13,919 nt of DNA from VGWB01 sp964480945 (lineage in GTDB: Bacteria; Bacteroidota; Ignavibacteria; UBA10030). A model generated the notes under the pieces. It did not search any database, was not told where the DNA came from, and saw nothing but the letters and a program-made list of their open reading frames with translations. Numbering within the stretch: the first letter of the stretch is position 1; every line of letters starts with the position of its first letter. The position numbers and the translations under genes were made by a program. Location of the stretch: the NCBI GenBank assembly GCA_964480945.1, contig CAYZRX010000088.1, positions 1 to 13,919 of the forward strand, given 5' to 3'. Below are positions 1 to 6,974 of the stretch, piece after piece.

Positions 1-11
1 GAATAAACACG

Positions 12-87
12 AGGAGCGGTGCTGCGAACACCGCTCCTGTACCACGCAAACAAAATTGAGGCTGGTCACCTCCGGGCAGTTTGGTGC
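12..87 (+). ncRNA. Candidate structured leader RNA, copy A
   Basis: First of two related leaders in the window. A perfect 10-bp stem (12-21 with 29-38) closes a 7-base loop, CTGCGAA. It is followed by the linker GTACCACGCAAAC (39-51) and a small hairpin GAGG (58-61) / CCTC (69-72) with loop CTGGTCA. Loop bases TGCG (23-26) can pair with CGCA (45-48), giving an H-type pseudoknot. Alternatively CAAAC (47-51) can pair with GTTTG (79-83), extended by CAC/GTG past a bulged G46. The lipoprotein start codon is 50 bases beyond the element. The promoter would lie outside the window. I do not recognise it as a known riboswitch class. The repeat and stems are read directly from the sequence; the regulatory role is inferred. 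Confidence 0.6.
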
Positions 88-136
88 TTTCCTGATGTTA
101 GGGGCAAGTGCCATCGGCCGAAAGAAAGGAAAACGA

Positions 137-1222
137 ATGTCTCGCTTGCCGACTCTGTTCATTTTCGCGCTGATTTTCTTGCAGATGAGCTGCAAGAAAG
201 GTCCAACAGAGCCGGACTTCAAGAACCCGCGTGAGTATACGTGGACGATAGATACGCTCCTCTTGGACCCGATGGAATATCCCGGTGATGCCCAGATACT
301 CATGCAATCAATCTGGGGAACAGCCGACAATTTGTACGCAGTCGGACACGGCTGGGGTTCGGCGGGCACGATGTGGCATTTCGATGGATTCAAATGGAGC
401 AATGTGAGACTTGGATCGTTTGAAGGAGGGTCCATCGACGCGCCCTTCGACCTTAGTGCTATTCACGGACTCCGGGCGGATGACATTTTTGCGGTCGGCG
501 AGCGTTTGGGTCCTACGATCTACGGCAGGAGTTTCATTATTCACTATGATGGAACAGAGTGGACGGAGCAACAAACCCCCGGGGGCAACAGGCTACTCTC
601 CGTCTGGGCCAATGCTCCCAACGACATCTGGACTTGCGGTCTCAATGGGACACTTCTTCACTACAACGGGATTGAGTGGAGAAAGGATTCCGTCGATGTT
701 GCCACGCCTGAAAGTTCCTTCTTCTATCTCTCAAGCATCGCGCGAACTCTATCGAACGAGATGTTCATGCTCGGTACTGCGGACAGAGGATCTCAAACGT
801 ACGCACGCTGGACATATTACTTCTTTCGGCGCGAGGGGGATCTTTGGAAGTTGCTGGATAGTTTTGACAAGAATTCTGAAGAGCAGGCTGGGAAGTGGGG
901 TGGATACTCGCTCACCGTGCTCCCTTCGGGCACGATGTATTCTGTCGACAGTTATGGGGTCTATCAGTGGACGGGTGATCAATGGGTGGGACGCTATGCT
1001 AACATAAACACCACCACGGCGATTTTTGGGACGGGAGACGACAATGTATTCTTGACCGGGGGCCATGGCTTGCTGGCCCATTACAACGGCCTAAATTGGT
1101 TCACTTACACGAATTTGTCTGAGCAGAACGTGATATACTCTGGTGGTTGGGCCGATGAAAAGCAGGCATTCGTCTTGGGCTGGGTTGACGGATGGAAAAC
1201 AATAGTGTTGAGAGGGAGGTGA
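137..1222 (+). CDS. Exported lipoprotein with beta-propeller-like repeats
   Basis: Predicted 361-residue lipoprotein of unknown function. I chose the ATG at 137 rather than the in-frame start at 56 because AAAGGA (125-130) sits 6 bases upstream and the signal peptide then begins at residue 1. Hydrophobic residues 7-15 lead to LQMSC with the lipidated Cys at 19; the lipobox is loose, as is common in this group, and KK follows the Cys. The mature part repeats a unit of the form S-x-WG-x-x-x-D-(N/D)-(L/I)-(Y/F)-AVG ... (I/L)-H-(Y/F)-(D/N)-G-x-x-W. Clear units lie at about 58-87, 107-142, 153-181 and 290-321, with weaker material between and after them. Such repeats are typical of beta-propeller surface proteins in FCB bacteria, sometimes misnamed glucosyltransferases. 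No catalytic motif is visible. It is a single gene behind leader copy A. Confidence 0.85.
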   Translation: MSRLPTLFIFALIFLQMSCKKGPTEPDFKNPREYTWTIDTLLLDPMEYPGDAQILMQSIWGTADNLYAVGHGWGSAGTMWHFDGFKWSNVRLGSFEGGSIDAPFDLSAIHGLRADDIFAVGERLGPTIYGRSFIIHYDGTEWTEQQTPGGNRLLSVWANAPNDIWTCGLNGTLLHYNGIEWRKDSVDVATPESSFFYLSSIARTLSNEMFMLGTADRGSQTYARWTYYFFRREGDLWKLLDSFDKNSEEQAGKWGGYSLTVLPSGTMYSVDSYGVYQWTGDQWVGRYANINTTTAIFGTGDDNVFLTGGHGLLAHYNGLNWFTYTNLSEQNVIYSGGWADEKQAFVLGWVDGWKTIVLRGR

Positions 1223-1332
1223 AGAGCAAGTGCCCATTCCTTCTGAGATCGACGATCGAAAAACGAGGCAGCAGATGGAAGGGTCTCACGAGCGAGGAAC
1301 GTAGTTACCAACGACATAGCTGACGTTTCAGA

Positions 1333-1362
1333 TTGTCCGTGTTAGTTTTGGCTTGAGATAGT
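1333..1362 (+). promoter_or_regulatory. Possible promoter for the T9SS protein gene
   Basis: TTGTCC (1333-1338) is followed after 18 bases by GATAGT (1357-1362), a weak sigma-70-like pair. Transcription would start near 1369, just before the leader hairpin at 1376, so the structured element would form the 5' end of the RNA. The -10 matches TATAAT at only four of six positions, so this is tentative. Confidence 0.3.
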
Positions 1363-1375
1363 CGTAAAAAACAAA

Positions 1376-1468
1376 AGGCGGTGTTGCGAGCACCGCCTGT
1401 ACTACGCAAACAGAAAGGTCTGAGGCTGCTCACCTCGAGTACCACACGGGTACGCCATTCTTGTTTGC
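1376..1468 (+). ncRNA. Candidate structured leader RNA, copy B
   Basis: Second copy of the leader seen at 12-87. The stem is 8 bp (1376-1383 with 1391-1398) around the loop TTGCGAG. Compared with copy A it lacks two bases on each arm, so pairing is kept. The linker GTACTACGCAAAC (1399-1411) and hairpin GAGG (1422-1425) / CCTC (1433-1436), loop CTGCTCA, are nearly identical to copy A, with 4 extra bases between them. Loop TTGCG (1384-1388) complements CGCAA (1405-1409). GCAAACA (1406-1412) also complements TGTTTGC (1462-1468), a competing pairing. A further hairpin, GTACC (1439-1443) / GGTAC (1449-1453), occurs only in this copy. The start codon of the next gene is 50 bases downstream of the element. 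Function unknown. Confidence 0.6.
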
Positions 1469-1518
1469 ATTCTTATGATAATGAACAATCCATAGACAAA
1501 CAACAAGGAGATAATGCC

Positions 1519-3111
1519 ATGAAACCGATAGCAAAGGCATTTTTCGCAATGTTTCTCGTGTACGCGACAATGTCAGCTCAGAATCATATTCCCGTCCCGC
1601 ACCAGATTCCCCACGGGAGCGACCGAATTTGTTGGGGATACGCTATGGGGAGGGCGGGAGAGAAGAACGACGGCGATGCAACCTGCAACCCGGTGACCTT
1701 GATCCCAAACAGCGAAGGAATAGACTTCACGTACTTCGATCAACACAATTGGAGTGATGTTGATTTACTTCAACCTGATGATATCTTGTACTGGCCTGGT
1801 CAGCACGCTGCCTTCGTTGTCTTAGTACCCAAGGACGGACAAGGCCATGTCATTGTGGACCAAATTGAAGTGGACCATACTGCAGCCGGATGGGACACGG
1901 TGTATCATAATGACCCTTTGCCTACAGCACGGCAACGGCTCAGCCTGGGAAATCCGGGATACTTCTGCAGACGGAAGAACGTTGGGCTGTACGTCCTGAA
2001 CAGTTTTGGGGGTGGGAATGTGAAGGTTGATGGCACGCCACGTACCAGTGGACTTGTCTATGCTGCTTGGTGGCGGCAAATCCCATTGGAGGCGTTGAAC
2101 CAAGACTATCAAAATGTGTACAGGGTGTGGTATCGTTGGGGGGCAGCGACATATCAAAACCCAATCTATATCACGGCAGCTTCCGGAGATTCATATACTG
2201 CGAACTTCAATCCGTTTTGTGATATGACCTTCAGCAATTCCATACCGGGAGCCTCAGGTGGAACAATATCGGTCTGGGATACCGTCAGAAATGCCCCAAC
2301 TACTGTGCGTATGCCGCAGAATACTTCATTCCACGCAATAGCGATTGACCAAGATACAAATGGCATCTCGTACACCTTTAGCCAGTGGGCAGATGGACCG
2401 ACTTATCGCGATCGTTCTCTTACGGCAACACAACACGCAAGCTACACCGCGAACTTCACCGCCAAGCCTCTGCCGCCCACCAATCTGGATCAGGTCGCGT
2501 CGGTGGGACAGCATGTCCATTTGACGTGGACCGATAACCCGAACGAGGACGTTTCCACCTATCACATCTACCGGCATGAAGTAGGGCAGGAGAGGACATT
2601 GCGGGCGACGGTGAACCGGGGTGTCAAGAGCTGGACCGATCCGTACGTCCTGGTCGCCGCGCCGAAGGAAGGACCCGAATACTTGTATGACGTCTGCAGC
2701 ATATACGATGATGTGGAATCCGATTATGCAACAGTGTCAACATTCGGCGAGGAGATAAAGATCGGCGCCATACGCAATGAGATGTTCTATGGCCTGGAAA
2801 ATGAGAGCGGCGTTCCCATTGCGTTCTCGGTCTCCGCCTATCCAAACCCATTCAATCCGTCCACGACCTTGACCTGCCGGCTTGCGCAGGATGCCGCGGT
2901 GAGGCTGGAAATCTATGACCTCATAGGTCGCAAGGTCAAGGACCTCGTGGACGAGTCCAAATCGGCCGGGTATTATCGGGTTGTCTGGAACGGGAGGGAC
3001 GAAACGGGCAAGCAGGTAGCGAGCGGTGTGTATCTGTACCGCTTCAGTGCCACCCCGACCGATGGCAGCAAAATAGTCGTGCGATCCGGTAAGCTCATGT
3101 TGATGCGTTAA
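1519..3111 (+). CDS. Secreted CHAP-like protein with T9SS sorting tail
   Basis: Predicted 530-residue exported multidomain protein. ATG 1519 is supported by AAGGAG (1505-1510) and by a signal peptide at residues 1-20 (MKPIAKAFFAMFLVYATMSA). Residues about 22-155 resemble a CHAP/NlpC-P60-type cysteine amidase: RICWGYAMGRA carries a candidate nucleophile Cys38, and DDILYWPGQHAAFV carries a candidate His96. The third catalytic residue is not obvious. Two cell-surface repeats resembling divergent InlB-type B-repeats follow (about 160-230 and 231-313), both ending in SYTANF. An FN3-like domain spans about 318-410. The last ~95 residues form a Por-secretion tail (AYPNPFNPST at 440-449, then IYDLIGRKV and SGVYLYRF), which directs export through T9SS. 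The protein probably acts outside the cell, perhaps on peptidoglycan or peptides. The substrate and activity are inferred; the tail is the firmest call. Confidence 0.85.
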   Translation: MKPIAKAFFAMFLVYATMSAQNHIPVPHQIPHGSDRICWGYAMGRAGEKNDGDATCNPVTLIPNSEGIDFTYFDQHNWSDVDLLQPDDILYWPGQHAAFVVLVPKDGQGHVIVDQIEVDHTAAGWDTVYHNDPLPTARQRLSLGNPGYFCRRKNVGLYVLNSFGGGNVKVDGTPRTSGLVYAAWWRQIPLEALNQDYQNVYRVWYRWGAATYQNPIYITAASGDSYTANFNPFCDMTFSNSIPGASGGTISVWDTVRNAPTTVRMPQNTSFHAIAIDQDTNGISYTFSQWADGPTYRDRSLTATQHASYTANFTAKPLPPTNLDQVASVGQHVHLTWTDNPNEDVSTYHIYRHEVGQERTLRATVNRGVKSWTDPYVLVAAPKEGPEYLYDVCSIYDDVESDYATVSTFGEEIKIGAIRNEMFYGLENESGVPIAFSVSAYPNPFNPSTTLTCRLAQDAAVRLEIYDLIGRKVKDLVDESKSAGYYRVVWNGRDETGKQVASGVYLYRFSATPTDGSKIVVRSGKLMLMR

Positions 3112-3130
3112 TCTGAATCGATTGTTCAAG

Positions 3131-3180
3131 AATGCCGCGCTTCGGAGGTCCGAAAAACCCCTTTGGGGAGGCGCGGCATT
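3131..3180 (+). terminator. Three-armed hairpin, probable terminator
   Basis: A perfect 10-bp outer stem, AATGCCGCGC (3131-3140) with GCGCGGCATT (3171-3180), encloses two further hairpins: TTCGG/CCGAA around AGGT (3141-3154) and CCCC/GGGG around TTT (3158-3168). TCTTCTT follows directly, so on the plus strand it reads as a Rho-independent terminator, starting 20 bases after the T9SS gene stop. It lies between two convergent genes. The T-run is broken by C residues and the branched shape is uncommon, so a transposed palindromic repeat is an alternative. Confidence 0.55.
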
Positions 3181-3237
3181 TCTTCTTGCGGCTTGCATGA
3201 CTCTTATGAACACGAAGCTAGTCCGAAAAATCGATAC

Positions 3238-3702
3238 CTACCCGTCATTCTTCTTTTGCTTTGGAGAAGTTCCGTTGAGAACAAGAGAAAGCGTTTCAAC
3301 AAATTCCTTCGACGGCCTTCTCTCGTTCCTTTCCCATTGACCAAGCGTCGTACTGTGAACACCCAGCATTAGCGCCAGTTCCGTCCGCGACATCCCGTGC
3401 AGGTTCCGATAGGCAAGGATCTTCTCGCCGTAGTACCGCCTCACAAACAGATCCGGTTTGTAACCTAGGAAGTTGACAATGTGGGCTAAACGCCTCGGGT
3501 GGGGATTCTCGATGTGGTACTCCCACTTGTAGATCGTAGCCATTGCCACTCCCAACCTCGCTCCAGCTTCCCGGGCAGTCAGTTTCAAGTCAAGGCGGCG
3601 CTTTCGGATGTGATCCCCCAGAGTTTCCAAGCTACTGGGATATTTGATGTATGGGCCAATTTGAGGTTTTTGGGCCACAAGCGTGATTTGGCAGATTGGC
3701 AC
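3238..3702 (-). CDS. Double helix-turn-helix XRE-family regulator
   Basis: Predicted 154-residue DNA-binding protein with two HTH units. HTH-1 (about 28-80) reads LGDHIRKRRLDL...GVAMATIYKWE...FLGYKP, the hallmark of a small widespread XRE-like family. HTH-2 (about 93-140) reads KILAYRNLHGMSRTELALML...TTLGQWERNERRP. No sensor domain is visible. The start is uncertain: GTG at 3702 gives the N-terminus usual for this family (KPQIGPYIKYP before the first HTH), but no Shine-Dalgarno is seen; another GTG lies at codon 9. The first codons overlap the stub of a secreted-protein gene on the other strand, so the start region may have been altered by rearrangement. It converges on the T9SS gene. Its targets are unknown; the duplicated leaders nearby are only a positional association. 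Confidence 0.8.
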   Translation of the reverse strand: MPICQITLVAQKPQIGPYIKYPSSLETLGDHIRKRRLDLKLTAREAGARLGVAMATIYKWEYHIENPHPRRLAHIVNFLGYKPDLFVRRYYGEKILAYRNLHGMSRTELALMLGVHSTTLGQWERNERRPSKEFVETLSLVLNGTSPKQKKNDG

Positions 3703-3986
3703 CGAACGGAGACGGATTTGAGGATTTCTGCATCATCCGATATAACCTGCCGACGAGCACATCGCTCATCCGCATGACGATCTTCGATATCAAGGGACGG
3801 TTGCTCCGGACGCTTGCGAACGCCGAGCTGAGCGGCCCCCAAGGCGAGATCGTCTGGGACGGGCTTGACGACGGCAAGCAGCGCGTCCGGATCGGCCCCT
3901 ACATCCTCTTCCTCGAAGCAATCGACAGCCAGGGTGGAACGCTCGCCACTGCGAAGGCGGTGGTTGTGGTCGCGACGAAACTTTGA
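3690..3986 (+). pseudogene. 3' stub of a secreted-protein gene with sorting-type tail
   Basis: About 97 codons encoding APNGDGFEDF, then FDIKGRLLRTL, IVWDGLDDGKQRV and IGPYILFLEA, ending at TGA 3984-3986. This is the C-terminal beta-sandwich tail that closes long exported proteins in this lineage (compare IYDLIGRKV and VWNGRDETGKQV in the T9SS gene at 1519-3111). The N-terminal part is missing: an in-frame TGA lies at 3684-3686, and upstream sequence belongs to the XRE gene on the opposite strand. The only start candidate is a TTG at 3696 without an RBS. I read it as the remnant of a gene truncated by insertion or deletion near 3690. Expression as a 96-residue protein without a signal peptide seems unlikely. 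Confidence 0.7.
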
Positions 3987-4045
3987 TCCTTGCAACCTCC
4001 CCCACAGGCCTTTCCGAAAATCACCGAACGCCTGCGGCAGTCGTT

Positions 4046-4073
4046 TTGAAACCTCCGCTGCTTTCCGTATATT
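4046..4073 (+). promoter_or_regulatory. Sigma-70-like promoter for glnD
   Basis: TTGAAA (4046-4051), a 16-base spacer and TATATT (4068-4073) make a good housekeeping promoter. Transcription would start near 4080, leaving a leader of about 100 bases before glnD. Confidence 0.55.
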
Positions 4074-4129
4074 GGCGAGCAAAGCGAGTGAAATCGCGCA
4101 CGCACAACGGGAACAGGCCTCGTCTTCCT

Positions 4130-4157
4130 GCCCGCCGTGCTCCACCTTCTGGCGGGC
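4130..4157. repeat. CCCGCC/GGCGGG palindrome in the glnD leader
   Basis: GCCCGCC (4130-4136) and GGCGGGC (4151-4157) form a 7-bp stem with a 14-base loop, 25 bases before the glnD start. The arms match the palindromes found after glnD (6895-6915) and before pyrE (9645-9665), so it may be a dispersed repeat or a leader hairpin. Confidence 0.45.
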
Positions 4158-4181
4158 GCTCGGCCTGACGCAGGTTTCTGA

Positions 4182-6809
4182 ATGAAAACCACCAGGGAAC
4201 AATTCGCACAGCAGCTTCAGTCCATTATCCGGCTTCATCGCCGGGGAGCAGGAGGAGTGCGCGTCGCGCTCGCCCTCACGGAGCGGCTCGATTCGCTCAT
4301 CAAGTCCGTCTACACATCACTCCCCCATTCCGACAAGAAACTCCTGGCCATCGTGGCCCTCGGCGGCTACGGGCGCCGCGAGCTCTGCTTCTCGTCCGAC
4401 ACCGATGTCATGTTCCTCATCCAGAACGAGGATGAAAAAGGGGACGCTTCCCCCATCGCGCAGGAAATGCTGCACCGTCTGCTCGACTACGGACTGACCG
4501 TCGGGCACAGCTTCCGGACGATCCAGGAATGTCTGGAGCTCGCGGGATCCGATTCCGAGACGTGGAACTCGCTTCTCGAATCACGCCTGATATGCGGGAA
4601 CCGGAAGACGCACTCACGCTTCCGAACGGACCTGGTGAAGCAGATTCGCTCATCAGACAAATCCGCCTACGTCCGCCAATTGATCAACACCGCGGAGTTA
4701 AGGCACCAGAAGTACGGCGACTCGGCGAAGCTGCTCGAGCCGAACATCAAGAACAGCGCCGGCGGCCTGCGGGGTCTCCACAATGTCCTCTGGCTCATGC
4801 GCGGGACCGGCCTTCTCACCCTCACTGCCGTCGATCGGAAGAACCAGACTGCCTGCCTGGCCCTGCTGCGGTCTCCCTTGCTGCGCAAACGCTTCAGCCA
4901 GAGATTCCTGCGTGATGTCGAAAAGGGGTTCGATTTTCTTCTCCGCTGCCGGAACGAGATGCACCTGCAGGCCGGGGCGCTTCACGATACGCTCGAGTTC
5001 AACCTCCAGCGGCAGGTAGCGCAAGCATTACGTTACCGTGCGAGCCCTACGCGAACGAGCGTCGAGCGATTCATGCAGGACTATTACGTCGCGGCACGGT
5101 CGATCGCCCAGCTGGCCCAGCGCACCAGGAACTGGGCCGAGGATCGCTTCGTCGCGTCCTCATCGAAAGAAGCCGCTCGGCCGCTGACAAGCGTCTTCGT
5201 ACTGCAGGATAGAAAGATCGACCTCAGGCGTGCGGCGAAAAGGCTTTCAAGCGAGGATGCTCTGCAAGCGTTCCTTCTCACCATCGAGCTGGACGCGTCC
5301 TTCTCGCATCGGCTGGATGATCTCCTCAGCCGGAGCGCGGGGAGCTACGCCCCCATTCGCTCCGAACGCGAGACGATGCTCTTTCGCGAGCTCCTGAGCA
5401 AGGACCGCGGCGTCAGCCGTGCGATCCACAAGATGAACGACCTGGGCCTGCTGGCGCGTTGGTTCCCGGAATGGAGGGGCCTCGTAGCGTTCTTCCAACA
5501 CAATCAGTACCACTTCTACACCGCCGACGAGCATACGTTGATGGTGCTGGCGAACGCCGAGGCGCTCGCGGAGAACCGGAACACGTTCGGCCAGGTTTTC
5601 CAGTCGCTCCCTCGTCGCGATACGCTCTATCTCGCCGCACTTCTGCACGATATCGCCAAGCCGAAGCGGATCGGCGACCACGAGATCATCGGCGTCGATA
5701 TTGCCCGGACGGTCCTGAAACGGCTCCGCTACACGGACGTAATGGAGGACGTGCTCTTCCTCGTCCGGCATCATTTGCTGATGGAGCAGGTTGCCTTCCG
5801 CCGGAACCTGAGCGATCCGCAGACGGTCATCGATTTTGCTGCGAAGATCAAGAACACGCACCAGCTCGATCTCCTCTACCTGCTGACGTATGCCGACCTG
5901 AACGCCGTGAACAAGAACGTCTGGACCGACTGGAAGGGGATGTTGCTCTATGAGCTCTACCGCCGCTCTCGCCAAATCCTCGAAGGAAAGCTCACGTCGG
6001 TTGAAGTTAAAGAGGCAGAGGCAGTCCGCCACGAGGCGGCGGTGAGGGAGCTGGTCAACCAGCTTGCCTCAGCGCTGCCGGAGGAGCAGGCCCGCGGCCA
6101 CCTCGATGCGGTGGAAAGTCCCGATTACCTCGCAACGTTCGATGTGCAGGAGATCGCCGAGCACATCCGCCGGATCGGCACAGACGAGGCGGTCTCCGCG
6201 ATCTTCAAGCGGAAGGAGGACCACACCGAGGTCACGGTGATTGCGCGGGACGCCCCGTTCGCCCTCTCGAGGTTCTGCGGTGTCCTCTCTGCCAACGACG
6301 CCAATATCTTCGACGCTCGGATCTTCACCCGGAACGACGGGATGATCATCGACCGCTTCCGCGTCATCGACTTCGTCTCCAAAACCGCCTTGAGCGGCGA
6401 GCAGTGCCGCAAGATCCATCAGGAGCTTAACGACGTCTTCAACGACAAAGCCGACATCGAGCAGCTCCTCCAGCGCCACCGGATGAAATGGAAGCGGCGC
6501 AGAAGGACCCTCAACCCGAACATCCGGATCGATGTTGAGTTCGAGGACCACCCGCGCTTCACCATCATCGACGTCTACGCACCCGATATGCTGGGGTTCC
6601 TGTACAGGATTACGGGAACGATGTCGCTGCTCGGCCTGAACATCACGTTCGCGAAGATCGCGACGCGGGTCGATGGGATCGTCGACTCGTTCTACGTGCT
6701 CGACCTGACCGGAAAGAAGCTGGAAAAGTCAGGGCAGCAACCGTACGTGAGGTCGGAGATCTTGAAAGTTATCGCCGATCTGACGGAGTCCGAGCTGGTG
6801 ATGCAGTGA
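4182..6809 (+). CDS. glnD: [Protein-PII] uridylyltransferase / uridylyl-removing enzyme
   Basis: Bifunctional nitrogen sensor that adds UMP to PII proteins when glutamine is low and removes it when glutamine is high; cytoplasmic. At 875 residues it is full length (the E. coli protein is about 890). Domains in order: nucleotidyltransferase with GGYGRREL (61-68) and SSDTD (71-75), the metal-binding signature; the linking GlnD domain; an HD hydrolase domain with LLHDIAKPKR (H489, D490) for UMP removal; and two C-terminal ACT domains (about 681-755 and 791-860) that sense glutamine. All signature residues are present. ATG 4182 is preceded by only a weak AGG (4172-4174). It has its own promoter-like sequence. 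No glnB, amtB or glnA lies in the window, so its partners are encoded elsewhere. Confidence 0.96.
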   Translation: MKTTREQFAQQLQSIIRLHRRGAGGVRVALALTERLDSLIKSVYTSLPHSDKKLLAIVALGGYGRRELCFSSDTDVMFLIQNEDEKGDASPIAQEMLHRLLDYGLTVGHSFRTIQECLELAGSDSETWNSLLESRLICGNRKTHSRFRTDLVKQIRSSDKSAYVRQLINTAELRHQKYGDSAKLLEPNIKNSAGGLRGLHNVLWLMRGTGLLTLTAVDRKNQTACLALLRSPLLRKRFSQRFLRDVEKGFDFLLRCRNEMHLQAGALHDTLEFNLQRQVAQALRYRASPTRTSVERFMQDYYVAARSIAQLAQRTRNWAEDRFVASSSKEAARPLTSVFVLQDRKIDLRRAAKRLSSEDALQAFLLTIELDASFSHRLDDLLSRSAGSYAPIRSERETMLFRELLSKDRGVSRAIHKMNDLGLLARWFPEWRGLVAFFQHNQYHFYTADEHTLMVLANAEALAENRNTFGQVFQSLPRRDTLYLAALLHDIAKPKRIGDHEIIGVDIARTVLKRLRYTDVMEDVLFLVRHHLLMEQVAFRRNLSDPQTVIDFAAKIKNTHQLDLLYLLTYADLNAVNKNVWTDWKGMLLYELYRRSRQILEGKLTSVEVKEAEAVRHEAAVRELVNQLASALPEEQARGHLDAVESPDYLATFDVQEIAEHIRRIGTDEAVSAIFKRKEDHTEVTVIARDAPFALSRFCGVLSANDANIFDARIFTRNDGMIIDRFRVIDFVSKTALSGEQCRKIHQELNDVFNDKADIEQLLQRHRMKWKRRRRTLNPNIRIDVEFEDHPRFTIIDVYAPDMLGFLYRITGTMSLLGLNITFAKIATRVDGIVDSFYVLDLTGKKLEKSGQQPYVRSEILKVIADLTESELVMQ

Positions 6810-6822
6810 AGCCATGCTGGGA

Positions 6823-6837
6823 GGGAGCTTCGCTCCC
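6823..6837. repeat. Short hairpin after glnD
   Basis: GGGAGC (6823-6828) and GCTCCC (6832-6837) pair across a 3-base loop, 14 bases after the glnD stop. There is no T-run, so a simple intrinsic terminator is doubtful. Confidence 0.45.
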
Positions 6838-6850
6838 GACCTTCGACCAG

Positions 6851-6895
6851 ACAGGTCCGGCTCCTAAGACAATTCTGAGCCAGAGGCTCACCTGT
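6851..6895. repeat. Nested hairpin in the glnD-murI gap
   Basis: ACAGG (6851-6855) and CCTGT (6891-6895) enclose a perfect inner hairpin TGAGCC (6876-6881) / GGCTCA (6885-6890) with an AGA loop. Confidence 0.4.
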
Positions 6896-6930
6896 CCGCC
6901 GCTCTTTGTGGCGGATGCGCCTTTGGCGCA
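6895..6930. repeat. Two adjoining palindromes before murI
   Basis: TCCGCC (6895-6900) pairs with GGCGGA (6910-6915) across a 9-base loop ending in TTTGT. It is followed at once by TGCGCC (6916-6921) / GGCGCA (6925-6930) with a TTT loop. The first unit closely matches the hairpin at 9645-9665 (CCGCCG, a T-rich loop, TGTGGCGG), differing by one extra base pair, so it belongs to a repeat family. Folding both as RNA could also end glnD transcription. Confidence 0.45.
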
Positions 6931-6974
6931 GACTTTGCTCACTGTGACTTCGTCTGATTCCAGGGGTAGAAATC

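Noticed and set aside
12..87. Cyclic-di-GMP (GEMM) or other known riboswitch
   Set aside because: The GCAAAC string is reminiscent, but the GEMM tetraloop/receptor layout and the second conserved arm are absent. I could not match TPP, cobalamin, SAM, glycine or guanidine classes either.
411..1007. Overlapping plus-strand frame in the lipoprotein gene
   Set aside because: It lies in an alternative frame of a gene with a clear signal peptide and repeats; it lacks both.
1343..1350. TAGTTTTG as a Bacteroidetes -7 element
   Set aside because: It fits TAnnTTTG, but no TTG lies at the right distance upstream and other genes in the window use a sigma-70-like pattern.
3131..3735. XRE gene as cargo of an insertion sequence
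   Set aside because: No transposase and no matching terminal inverted or direct repeats flank the segment.
5247..6032. Long minus-strand open frame inside glnD (261 codons)
   Set aside because: It is antisense to a clear GlnD HD region, has no recognisable motifs, and is the GC-rich codon shadow expected at this composition.
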